Positions 1 through 9,100 of a stretch of DNA of 64,000 nt are shown here, in pieces. A program made the translations under genes and the position numbers. The notes under the pieces are model-generated. The model was not told the origin of the DNA and did no database searches. It saw only the letters and a list, made by a program, of their open reading frames with translations. Each line of letters opens with the position of its first letter. The stretch's first letter is position 1. Source of the DNA: Novosphingobium kaempferiae (GTDB lineage: Bacteria > Pseudomonadota > Alphaproteobacteria > Sphingomonadales > Sphingomonadaceae); contig NZ_CP089301.1 of assembly GCF_021227995.1 (NCBI RefSeq), positions 3,782,001 through 3,846,000 on the forward strand, written 5' to 3'.

Positions 1-35
1 CGCCGCCCGCCGAATCCGCCCCCGGGAGCGAGTGA
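1..35 (+). CDS. mreC: Rod shape-determining protein MreC, C-terminal end (partial)
   Basis: The frame entering the window from the left encodes only a short Pro/Ala/Ser/Glu-rich tail and stops with TGA at 33-35. MreC proteins often end in such a low-complexity tail. The assignment rests almost wholly on position, immediately upstream of mreD, mrdA and rodA, where mreC is expected. Nothing else of the protein is visible. Confidence 0.55.
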   Translation, partial: PPAESAPGSE

Positions 36-37
36 GC

Positions 38-586
38 ATGCCCCTGCTGTCCGGCAACGACACGGTCGTGAGGCAGAGGATCAACCGCAAGCCGTCGCGC
101 TCGATCGCGACCGGACTGCCGTGGCTGACGGTCATGCTCGGATCGCTGGTGCCGAGCTGGTTCCTGATCGCCTCGGCACCCGTTCTACCGCCGCTCGGCT
201 TCCTGATGTTCATCGCGTGGCGCCAGTTGCGCCCCGGCCTGCTGCCGATGTGGGCGGGCCTGCCGCTGGGCCTGTTCGACGACCTGTTCTCAGGATCGCC
301 GTTCGGAACCGCCGTTCTGCTCTGGTCGGTATCCACGATCGTGCTCGACAACGTGGAAGCCCGCCTGCCCTGGCGTAACTTCCTGACCGAGTGGCTGGTG
401 GCGATCGGGCTCATCGTGGCGTATATCGTGCTCTGCCTCGGCGTTTCGAACATCGCCGGAGCATCCGCCCCCCTTCGTGTCATCGTGCCCCAGGTCCTGA
501 TTTCCGTGATTTCCTACCCGCTCGTCGGCCGTTTCGTTGCCCTGATGGACCGTATCCGGCTCACGCCGTTCGTGGTCATGCGATGA
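38..586 (+). CDS. mreD: Rod shape-determining protein MreD
   Basis: A 182-residue, strongly hydrophobic protein with about five membrane segments, the usual size and pattern of MreD. In the family it is an inner-membrane part of the elongasome, linking MreB/MreC to PBP2 and RodA. An in-frame GTG at 32 is possible, but the GGGAG at 24-28 is better spaced for ATG 38, which follows the mreC stop by two bases. Its TGA overlaps the mrdA start as ATGA, so translation is probably coupled. Confidence 0.9.
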   Translation: MPLLSGNDTVVRQRINRKPSRSIATGLPWLTVMLGSLVPSWFLIASAPVLPPLGFLMFIAWRQLRPGLLPMWAGLPLGLFDDLFSGSPFGTAVLLWSVSTIVLDNVEARLPWRNFLTEWLVAIGLIVAYIVLCLGVSNIAGASAPLRVIVPQVLISVISYPLVGRFVALMDRIRLTPFVVMR

Positions 587-2670
587 AGTTCAACTTCCGG
601 CGCCTGCTGCGTCCGCCGCATGTCACCACCGGCACCCTGCGCAACAGCTTTGACCGCCGCACGATCGTCGTCGGCGGCATCCAGGGCGGCATCGGCTGCC
701 TGCTCGCCGCGCGCATGACCTACCTCTCGGTCTTCGAGAACGAGAAGTACAAGCTCAAGGCCGAGAGCAACCGCGTCAACCTCTCGCTGATTCCGCCGCG
801 CCGGGGCTGGATCCTCGACCGCAACGGACAGCCGCTCGCCTCGAACCGCGCCGACTTCCGCGTCGACGTGATCCCCGAACGGATGAGCGATCCGGCACGC
901 ACGATCACCGAACTCGGCAAGCTGCTGTCGCTGACCCCGATCGCGATGCAGGACTTGCAGGACAAGCTGGACCGCGCGCACGGCTTCGCGCCGGTCGAGG
1001 TCGCCTCGCGCCTCGACTGGGAGCGGTTCGCCGCCGTCAGCGTGCGCCTGCCCGACCTGCCCGGCGTCGTCACGCAGCGCGGCTACTCCCGCTTCTACCC
1101 GACCGGGCCATCGGTCGGCCACCTCATCGGCTACGTCGGCGCGGCATCAGCCGAGGAGTACGAGAAGGATCACGATCCCGTCCTCATCACGCCCGGCTAC
1201 AAGGTCGGCAAGGACGCGCTCGAAAAGTTCTACGAGAAGGACTTGCGCGGCAAGCCCGGCGCGCGGCGCGTGGAAGTCACCGCATCGGGCCGCATCGTGC
1301 GCGACCTCGACACGCGCGAGGACGTGCCCGGCAAGACCGTCAAGCTGACCATCGACGCAGGCATCCAGGACTACGCCGCCCGCCGCATCGGCCCGGAGTC
1401 CGCCGCCGTCGTGGTGATGGACTGCCAGACGGGCGACGTGCTCGCGATGTGCTCGATGCCCAGCTTCGATCCCAACAGCTTCTCCGACGGCATCGGCCGC
1501 CTCGAATGGAAGATGCTGTCGGACGACGACCACGTTCCGCTGCGCAACAAGGTGCTGCGCGGGCTCTATCCGCCGGGCTCCACGGTCAAGCCGATGGTCG
1601 GCCTCTCGTTCCTTGAGGCCGGGCTCGATCCGAACGAGTCCGTGTTCTGCGGCGGCGGCCTGCGCGTGGGCAACCGCGTGTTCCACTGCTGGCAGCGGCG
1701 CGGCCATGGCCAGGTCAACATGGCCAAGGGCATCTACCAGAGCTGCGACGTCTACTTCTACCACTTCGCCCAGCGCATCGGCATGGACCCGATCGCGGCG
1801 ATGGCGAAGCGGCTCGGGCTCGGGCAGGAGTTCCCGATGCCGGTGGCCGGCCAGTCCTACGGCACGGTGCCCAGCCCCGCGTGGAAGCTCAAGAAGTACG
1901 ACAAGGAATGGCAGACCTTCGATACGGTCAACGCCACCATCGGACAGGGCTACTTCCTCGTGAATCCGCTGCAGCAGGCCATTCAGGCTTCCCGCATCGC
2001 CAGCGGGCGGATCATCATGCCCAAGCTGATCCACGGGCACGAGCATGAGCCGCAGAAATCCCTCGGAATCCCGGAGGAACACCTCGCCTACGTGCGGCAG
2101 GCGATGTCGGACGTCGCCAACGGCCCCGGCTCGGCCCCGCATGCGCGACTGCCGTTCCCGGACATCAAGCTTGCGGGCAAGACCGGTACGGCGCAGGTCG
2201 TCGGGCTCAATGTCGGCAACGGCAAGGGCGGCCTGTGGAAGCACCGCGACCACGGCCACTTCATCTGCTTTGCGCCCGCCGACAACCCGCGCTACGCCTG
2301 CTCCGTCGTCGTCGAGCACGGCGGAGGTTCCGGGGCTGCCTATCCGATCGCGCGCGACGTGCTGACTTACGTCTTCGACAAGCAGAAGGGCATGGAAGTA
2401 CTCGACGAACTGGAGAAGAAGTGGGGCGGCACCGCGAAGGAGCGCCTCGACGCGCGGTTCCGGGCCTATTCCGCGCAATACGGCGTCGGAGCCCCCAAGG
2501 TTTCGCCCGAAGACGAGCGCCGCAAGCTGCAGGGCGCGGATCAGGGGGACGAACCCCGCCAGCCCATCAGCGAGGCGCAGTCGCCCGCACCCGAGCCTGA
2601 CGAGGCGGACCGCCCCGCCGCGGCGCCCTCGCCCACACCGACGCCCACCACCGGAGGACCGACGCAATGA
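583..2670 (+). CDS. mrdA: Penicillin-binding protein 2 (elongasome transpeptidase)
   Basis: A 695-residue class B PBP that cross-links peptidoglycan during lateral wall growth, working with RodA. An N-terminal membrane anchor (about residues 25-45) is followed by the PBP dimerisation domain and the transpeptidase domain. The active-site motifs are present: STVK with Ser333, SCD near 387 and KTGT near 533. The last ~60 residues are a Pro/Ala/Glu-rich tail, as in many alphaproteobacterial homologues. The frame is open further upstream, but ATG 583 overlaps the mreD stop (ATGA) and begins the recognisable protein. Confidence 0.95.
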   Translation: MKFNFRRLLRPPHVTTGTLRNSFDRRTIVVGGIQGGIGCLLAARMTYLSVFENEKYKLKAESNRVNLSLIPPRRGWILDRNGQPLASNRADFRVDVIPERMSDPARTITELGKLLSLTPIAMQDLQDKLDRAHGFAPVEVASRLDWERFAAVSVRLPDLPGVVTQRGYSRFYPTGPSVGHLIGYVGAASAEEYEKDHDPVLITPGYKVGKDALEKFYEKDLRGKPGARRVEVTASGRIVRDLDTREDVPGKTVKLTIDAGIQDYAARRIGPESAAVVVMDCQTGDVLAMCSMPSFDPNSFSDGIGRLEWKMLSDDDHVPLRNKVLRGLYPPGSTVKPMVGLSFLEAGLDPNESVFCGGGLRVGNRVFHCWQRRGHGQVNMAKGIYQSCDVYFYHFAQRIGMDPIAAMAKRLGLGQEFPMPVAGQSYGTVPSPAWKLKKYDKEWQTFDTVNATIGQGYFLVNPLQQAIQASRIASGRIIMPKLIHGHEHEPQKSLGIPEEHLAYVRQAMSDVANGPGSAPHARLPFPDIKLAGKTGTAQVVGLNVGNGKGGLWKHRDHGHFICFAPADNPRYACSVVVEHGGGSGAAYPIARDVLTYVFDKQKGMEVLDELEKKWGGTAKERLDARFRAYSAQYGVGAPKVSPEDERRKLQGADQGDEPRQPISEAQSPAPEPDEADRPAAAPSPTPTPTTGGPTQ

Positions 2671-3779
2671 ACCGCTCGATCGTTCCGGAAGCGATCTCGC
2701 GCCAGCCCTGGCAGATGCTGATTCCGCTGTGCGGCCTCGTCGCGCTGGGTGCGGCGGTGCTCTATTCGGCGGCGGGCGGCAGCCTCCAGCCTTACGCGCT
2801 GAGCCATGTGGTGCGCTTCGGCGTGTTCCTCGTCATGGCGATCGTCATCTCGCGGATGAGCCGCAACCTGTTCCGCATGGCCGCCTACCCGGTCTACGGC
2901 GGCATCACGGTCCTGCTGGTGCTGGTCGAGCTGATCGGCGCGGTCGGCGGCGGCAGCCAGCGCTGGCTGAACCTCGGCTTCATGTCGCTCCAGCCTTCGG
3001 AACTGATGAAGCCGGCCATCGTGCTCGTTCTCGCGCGCTTCTACGAGACGCTGCCGCATGCGATGACGGCAAGCTGGCGGGGGCTCGTCCCGGCGGGCGT
3101 GCTGATCGGCGTGCCTGCGCTGTTCGTGCTCATCCAGCCTGACCTCGGCACGGCGACGGCGGTGTGTTTCGGCGGTGTGGTGACGATGTTCCTTGCAGGC
3201 CTTCCGCTCTGGTGGTTCACGAGCGCCGCGGGAGCGCTGCTCGTCATCGCGCCCATCGCGTTCTTCACCCTGCTGCACGACTACCAGCGCAACCGCGTGC
3301 TGGTGTTCCTCGACCCCGAGGGCGATCCGCTCGGCACCGGCTACCACATCACCCAGTCCAAGATCGCCATCGGGTCCGGCGGCATCTTCGGCAAGGGCTT
3401 CGGCAACGGCACGCAGAGCCATCTGCAATACCTGCCCGAACCGCACACCGACTTCGTCTTCGCGACCATGTCGGAGGAGTGGGGCCTGATGGGTGGGCTG
3501 TTCGTGCTGTTCGTGTTCACCGTCGTCATCGGCTGGGGCATGGGCGTCGCGCGGCGCGCGCCGGACCGGTTCTCCAGCCTGCTGGCGGCGGGCATGACGG
3601 CGACGATGTTCTTCTACGTCATGATCAACCTGATGATGGTCATGGGCCTTGCCCCGGTCGTCGGGATTCCCCTGCCTTTCATGAGCCACGGCGGCACCTC
3701 GATGCTCACCAACATGATCTGCCTCGGTACGATCATGGCCGTAAACCGTTGGAATCAGGGGCGCGGCTCGCTGCGCTGA
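2667..3779 (+). CDS. rodA: Peptidoglycan glycosyltransferase RodA (SEDS family)
   Basis: A 370-residue polytopic membrane protein with about ten hydrophobic segments. The SEDS-type core is recognisable: a conserved extracytoplasmic loop around residues 205-275 and the C-terminal run beginning at IPLPFMSHGGTS. In the family it polymerises lipid II glycan strands and pairs with PBP2. The start overlaps the mrdA stop (ATGA), so the two partners are probably made together. It is the last gene of the mre-mrd operon; the tRNA genes follow after about 125 bp. Confidence 0.95.
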   Translation: MNRSIVPEAISRQPWQMLIPLCGLVALGAAVLYSAAGGSLQPYALSHVVRFGVFLVMAIVISRMSRNLFRMAAYPVYGGITVLLVLVELIGAVGGGSQRWLNLGFMSLQPSELMKPAIVLVLARFYETLPHAMTASWRGLVPAGVLIGVPALFVLIQPDLGTATAVCFGGVVTMFLAGLPLWWFTSAAGALLVIAPIAFFTLLHDYQRNRVLVFLDPEGDPLGTGYHITQSKIAIGSGGIFGKGFGNGTQSHLQYLPEPHTDFVFATMSEEWGLMGGLFVLFVFTVVIGWGMGVARRAPDRFSSLLAAGMTATMFFYVMINLMMVMGLAPVVGIPLPFMSHGGTSMLTNMICLGTIMAVNRWNQGRGSLR

Positions 3780-3904
3780 GGGCCCGACGGACGAATGGGC
3801 AAACTTTTTCAAGTTTCCCCTTCCAATGCCGGAATCAGCCGTTATAGGAGCCTCTCCGCCGCCGAATCGGCGGGGCCGCAAGGCCCTTCGAGGACAGGTA
3901 GCGT

Positions 3905-3980
<76 letters not shown>

Positions 3981-4004
3981 TCCTGTCCCCCGGAGATCCT
4001 GTGG

Positions 4005-4080
<76 letters not shown>

Positions 4081-4106
4081 TTACCATCTCCCGCGGACAT
4101 CCGTGG

Positions 4107-4182
<76 letters not shown>

Positions 4183-4218
4183 CCTCCCACACCTTCCCTC
4201 TCCTGATGGCAAGTCATC

Positions 4219-4242
4219 GCTCTGTGCGCTGCCGCACAGGGC
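4219..4242 (+). terminator. Hairpin after the tRNA array, possible terminator
   Basis: A 10-bp GC-rich stem (GCTCTGTGCG with CGCACAGGGC, one G-T pair) and a 4-nt loop lie 37 nt after the last tRNA. No T-tract follows, so it may serve as a processing or Rho-linked stop, or may be incidental. Confidence 0.3.
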
Positions 4243-4324
4243 TCATGCGCAAACACCCGTAGATGGCACGGGTCGTCCTCCAATATCCCGGTCCCTCGCA
4301 CCGCAGGTGAACAGGGAGATGGGC

Positions 4325-5158
4325 ATGAACGGGAACGACCTCGATCGCCGTGATATCCTTCGAGCCGCTGGCGCCGCCGCGCTTGCCGCGCCCGCCATCG
4401 CAGCGCTGAGCACGGAAGCACAGGCCGCCAAGCCCGCTTCAGGCATGTCCGCTGCTCAGCGCAACAGCGCGCCGCTCGGTGCCCGGCTCCAGGGCATCCA
4501 GCATTTCGGCCTGACCGTGCAGAACATGGAGCGCGCCTTCGAGTTCTACACGCAGGTGCTCGGCGGGACCGAGGTGTTCCGCCATGGCGACTTCCAGGGC
4601 GACCAGGTCCAGAACACCCTGCTCGCCGACCAGGAGATCATCGCCACCGAACTCGGCGTCAATCCCCGCACGATGGGCGTGCCCGACCTGCGTGGCGGGG
4701 CGCAGCGCCTCGACGTGCGCTTCGTCCAGTTCGACAACGTGGTGGTGGAACTGCTGCAGTACCGCGACGCCGACCAGCCGATGGGCGGGCCGCGCGCCTT
4801 CGCCGAGCCGGTCGAGCACATGAGCCCGGCCTATCCGCGCATGATGCATATCTGCTTCTATGTCGGCGACGACGTGGACTTCAACAAGTTCATCACCGAC
4901 CTCGAAGCCGAATCGGCGCGGCGCGGAATGACGCAGGTGCGCGCCAACCGCTCGATCCGCGTGACCACGGAACAGGAGCGCAAGGCCGCACCGCAGGACG
5001 CCAACACCACGAAGGTGACCGAGGAGCCCTCCACCGGCTGGGAACTCATCTACTGCAAGGGCCCGGAAGGCGAGCAGCTGGAATTCGTGAAGGCGCTCGG
5101 CCCGGTGAAGAAGCGCTTCGCCGACGCCCTCGCCGCTCGCAAGCGCGCCGCTTCCTGA
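4325..5158 (+). CDS. Tat-exported VOC (glyoxalase-fold) family protein
   Basis: A 277-residue protein with a twin-arginine signal (DRRDILRAAG at about residues 6-15, then an Ala-rich stretch ending near AQA). A VOC/glyoxalase-fold domain follows, from about residue 55 (IQHFGLTVQNMERAFEFYTQ) to about 260. VOC proteins bind a divalent metal and include dioxygenases, lyases and isomerases; the substrate cannot be told from sequence. ATG 4325 is preferred because AGGGAG at 4313-4318 is 6 nt upstream; GTG 4307 and ATG 4319 are also in frame. Tat export suggests the metal or fold is set in the cytoplasm. The small monooxygenase-fold gene 26 nt downstream is probably co-transcribed. Confidence 0.8.
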   Translation: MNGNDLDRRDILRAAGAAALAAPAIAALSTEAQAAKPASGMSAAQRNSAPLGARLQGIQHFGLTVQNMERAFEFYTQVLGGTEVFRHGDFQGDQVQNTLLADQEIIATELGVNPRTMGVPDLRGGAQRLDVRFVQFDNVVVELLQYRDADQPMGGPRAFAEPVEHMSPAYPRMMHICFYVGDDVDFNKFITDLEAESARRGMTQVRANRSIRVTTEQERKAAPQDANTTKVTEEPSTGWELIYCKGPEGEQLEFVKALGPVKKRFADALAARKRAAS

Positions 5159-5184
5159 CCAACGCCTTCGCCAAGGAGCCTGAC

Positions 5185-5601
5185 ATGCGCCCCATGTCCA
5201 TCGCCCGCCTGATGCTGCCCGCGATCGCGGCGGTGACGTTCATCCCTTCCGCCATCGCGGGGGATGGCGCGTCCATCCGCTACGATGCCGTGCCCGAAGG
5301 TGCGTGGTCGATCGTCGCCGAAGTGCGCGCCAAACCCGGCAAGGAAGCCGCCCTGCGCGAAGCGACTTTGCCGCTGGTTGAACTCGTCCGCAGCGATCCC
5401 AAGAACCTCGTCTATTTCCTGCAGGAAGATCGCGCCGCGCCCGGCCATTTCGTGTTCTACGAGATCTTCGCGAGCGAATCGGATTTCAAGGCGCACAACG
5501 CCATGCCTTACGTGCAGACGTGGTTCGAGAAGCTGCCCGAACTGGCGCAGGGCGGGGTGACGGTGATGCAGATGGGCATTCTCGGCCACAAGCCGAAGTA
5601 A
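5185..5601 (+). CDS. Exported ABM-domain protein (putative quinol monooxygenase type)
   Basis: A 138-residue protein with a Sec-type signal peptide (residues 1 to about 25, MRPMSIARLMLPAIAAVTF followed by a small-residue region). One antibiotic-biosynthesis-monooxygenase (ABM) ferredoxin-like domain follows. The pattern VRAKPGKEAALREATLPLVE ... FYEIFASESDFKAHN is typical of YgiN-like proteins. Family members oxidise quinols or polycyclic aromatics without a cofactor, or have no known activity. An exported form is less usual. It is paired with the Tat-exported VOC protein upstream, so the two may act on the same periplasmic compound; that is inference. Confidence 0.75.
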   Translation: MRPMSIARLMLPAIAAVTFIPSAIAGDGASIRYDAVPEGAWSIVAEVRAKPGKEAALREATLPLVELVRSDPKNLVYFLQEDRAAPGHFVFYEIFASESDFKAHNAMPYVQTWFEKLPELAQGGVTVMQMGILGHKPK

Positions 5602-5606
5602 GCCGG

Positions 5607-5933
5607 TCAGTCCTGCGGCGGCTTCACTGCCATGGCGTAGGCCTGCGCGATCTGCTCGATCACGCGGGCCTTCAGCGCAATGCGGAATTCGACGCCGACC
5701 TTGTCTTCCCGCAGCCAGCGCACCTCGGCCTCCACAGGCTTGAGGTGCGCAAGGCTGAGTCGGACCACCTCGCCCGGCACGAAAGCTTCGGAACTGCCGA
5801 CGATGCTACAGCCGCCTTGCGAGAGATCGCCGATTTCGACCGCAAAGACGTGCCAGCTCGACTTGCGACAGCGGGCACGGAGCAGCACAGGTAGCCGCTC
5901 GGCCAGTCGATCGCAGTTCTCCTCGGCCAGCAT
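5607..5933 (-). CDS. PilZ-domain protein
   Basis: A single-domain protein of 108 residues. It has the PilZ pattern: an arginine-containing N-terminal segment (RLPVLLRARCR, a loose form of RxxxR), the DLSQGGCSI motif matching D/NxSxxG near residues 36-44, and a C-terminal strand ending VRWLREDKVGVEF. PilZ domains bind cyclic di-GMP through those two motifs, so this is a likely second-messenger effector. No output domain is attached and the target is unknown. It is convergent with the ABM gene (5 nt apart). Confidence 0.8.
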   Translation of the reverse strand: MLAEENCDRLAERLPVLLRARCRKSSWHVFAVEIGDLSQGGCSIVGSSEAFVPGEVVRLSLAHLKPVEAEVRWLREDKVGVEFRIALKARVIEQIAQAYAMAVKPPQD

Positions 5934-5992
5934 GGAATGTCCTCTAGGCAGTTACCCGAGGGTGCCTAGCAGGCAGAAGTAAACCTTGCGTT

Positions 5993-6184
5993 TCAATCCT
6001 CTGCAGAAGCGTCCTCGGCGTCGGCAGGCGGCGCGGCGGTCCCGGCAAGCTGGGCGTCGATGCGCTTCGCCCGCTCGACGATGGACTTGTTGGCGGCGTC
6101 ATAGCGTTCCTCGAACGTCGGCTCGCGCTTGCAGCCGCCGAGCGACGCTGCAAGCGCGAGAGCGAGCACCAGCCGGGTGCGCAT
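5993..6184 (-). CDS. Small lipoprotein downstream of tamB
   Basis: A 63-residue protein starting MRTRLVLALALAASLGGCK. The LGGC lipobox predicts cleavage and lipidation at Cys18, leaving a mature part of about 45 residues that is charged and helical, with an acidic Ala/Asp-rich end. The ATG overlaps the tamB stop (ATGA), so it is probably the third gene of the tamA-tamB unit and may act in outer-membrane assembly. I recognise no family. Confidence 0.7.
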   Translation of the reverse strand: MRTRLVLALALAASLGGCKREPTFEERYDAANKSIVERAKRIDAQLAGTAAPPADAEDASAED

Positions 6185-9100
6185 CAATAGTCCTTCCGGA
6201 TGCGCACGTTCAGGCTGTTCACGCCCGAACCACCGGCCTGGCTCAGCACCGACAGCCACTTGGTGACGCTGACTTCCAGCTGCGTGGCGGTGAAGCCGCG
6301 CGCGTCGGTGATGAGTTCGACGTAGATGTCGTCGGTCAGGTACTGGCCCGCCGCAACGGCGGTGCCGCGCCCGGCCTGCTCGTCCGGCCCGAGGATGCGC
6401 AGCCGGTCGATGCCCGCCGCCGAGCGCAGCTTGCCCAGCGGGTTGAGGCCGCCGCCGGTCGCCCGCAGCGAATTCAGCGAGGACGCAAGCTGCACTGCCT
6501 GCAACGCCGACAGGTTGGCGATCGAACTGCCGAACAGGATGCGCGACAGCACTTCGTCGTCAGGCAGGCTGGGGCTGGACGAGAAGTCGATCTGCGGGTT
6601 CATCGCGCGGCCGGTGACGTTCACGTTAACGGTCACGTCCTCGATGTCGTCGGTCGCGGTGATCTGCACGGTCGGGTCGATGGTCTGGCCGCCGGTGAAC
6701 GAGATCAGGCCGTCGCTGAGCTGGAACGATCGTCCCGCGAAGCCCAGCGTGCCGCGCACCAGTTCCACCTCGCCCGAAAGCGACGGCGCTGCGCTGGTGC
6801 CGGTGACGTTGAAGTCCGCGCTCCATTCGGATTCGAGGCCCATGCCCGAGACGTAGAGCTTCTCCGGCGCGCGCAGGTGCAGGTCGAGGCGGATGAGCGC
6901 GAAGGCATTGGGCATGTTGTCCGGCTGCTCGTCGCCGGTGATGCGCTGCACGCCGGTACGCGGCTTGAAGCGCACGCCGGTCAGGCGCGGGATCTGCGCC
7001 GCGCCTTCGCGCACGATCTGGTAACGCGTCTCCGGCAGGCGGATCTCGCCCGCGAGCAGAGCCGGTTCGCCCGCTGCCTTGGTCAGGTGCAAGTTGCCGG
7101 TCGCGGTCGCCGAAAGCGCATCGCTGCGTGCCAGCCGCGCCCGGTCGAGCTTGACGTTGACGTCCATCGGATAGCCCGCGTCGGCAGCCAGGCTAAGGCG
7201 ACCGCTGGCGCTGACGGTACCGTCGCCCGCCTTGGCGGTGAGCGAGGTCAGTTCCAGCGAGTTGCCGGTGAACTTGCCCGACAGGGCCATGCGGCTGAGG
7301 CGCGTGCCGTAGGCCTGATTCTCGTAGACCATGTCGCGGCCCTGCACGACGCCGTTGATGCACGGATCGGAGACGCGGCAGGTGAAGTCCGCCGCCAGCC
7401 CGACCGAGCCCGACAGGGTCTGGCCGGAAATGCCCGCGAAGGAGAACAGCGTGTCGGCAGGTCCGTTGTAGCGGATGCCGCCGCCGAGCGGCGCTTCCAT
7501 CAGGCGCGTCATCCACGGCCCCTCGCCCGGCGGCAGCGGGTTGAGGCTGGCCTGCATCCGTCCGATGACGGTGCCGCGACGGCGGAACACCATCCGCGCT
7601 TCGCCGCCGTCAGGCAGCAGCTTGCCGACGAGATTGATGTCGACGCCCTGGCTCACTGTGGAGGACGAGGTGCGGGTGAAGTTGGTCAGCGAGAGGCGGG
7701 CATCGGCGCGCGGGAACGCGGTGGGCGTCGCCTGCTCGAAGTCGAGGCTGCCGCTCACCTTGCCGCCGATGCCGTAGCCCGGCGCGAAGGCGTTGAGGAT
7801 CGCGAGGTCGACACCTTCCATGCGGCTCTGCACCTTCATGCCGTCGCCGTACTTGCCCGCGACCTTGAGGCTGCCGCCACCGAACGCGATGTTGGTCGGC
7901 AGCAGTTCGTAGGTGCCGTCCTTGGGCACGATGCGGGCAGGCGTGGTCGTCTTCACGTCGAGCCCGCGCACGCGGCCCTGCAGCGCCACACGCCAGACTT
8001 CGGGCTGCATGTCGGCGTTGAGGCCGAGGCGGAACGGCACGCCGCTGACGCCTTCGATCAGGCCCTTGGCCTTGCCGCGCCCGTCGCGGTAATCGACGAG
8101 GACGCGCGCGGCGGCGAGGTCCAGCGCGCCCATGCTGACGCCCGCGATCTGGGCATCGGCGACGACGTAGGGCTTGTCGTAGAGCACGGCACGCCCGTCG
8201 ATGATGGCCGAGCCGATGGAGAGCTTGGCGGGCCCGTCGAACGTCGCGTTCTGCGCGCGCAGGTTGAAGTCCGCCGCCTGGTACTTGCCCTCGGCATCGA
8301 GCCGCACGAGGCCGCCGATGCCGTTACCGTTGGCCGTGAGTTGCCCGGCGAAGGGCCCGCTCGGCGTCTGGACGATGCGGCCCGCGAAATCGACGCCCGA
8401 CAGGTTGGCCTTGTTGATCTCGACCGAGGTCTGCTTGCCGAGGCCCAGCGTCACGTCGGCAGTCAGCGGGCCGTAGTCGGTGTCCGCCTTGGCATCCAGC
8501 CGATAGCCGCCTTTCGCGCCGGTGATCCGCGCGTCGAGGTTGGCGAGGCCGATGCCGAGGCCCGGCTTCTCGGCGGTGACGTGGGCGTCCGGGTTGGTGA
8601 TCGTGCCCTTCACGCGCACGCCCAGCTTGCCGTACTGCTTCGAAGTGCCATTGGCGGCGAGCGCGATGCGTCCGTCCGGCGACCAGCTGCCCTGCCCGCC
8701 CGTCACCGACAGCAGCGGCGCGGTCAGGCGCACCGCGTTGAACCGCACGACGCCGTCCGAGCCGTACTTGACGTTCGACGAGGCGGAGAAATTGCCGCCG
8801 AGGTAGGTTTGCAGACTCTCGTTCAGCAGCCGGGTGGAACGCGCGCGCACGGTGCCCTGCAGCGCGAAGCCCTGTCCCTCGGTCTTGAGGTCCATGTTGG
8901 TGCGGATGTTGAAGATGCCGACGCTGTCGAGGCGATAGTTGTCGATCCGGCCGTCGATCGCGCCGGTGTAGAGGCCCTTGCTCATGTCGGCGACGAGGAT
9001 CAGCCCGGCGTCGATGCGGTCGGAGCGCAGGCGCATGTTGTCCGACAGGATGCGCGGCCCCTCGATGGCGAGATCGCCGTTCAGCGTGACGTTGGCGAGC

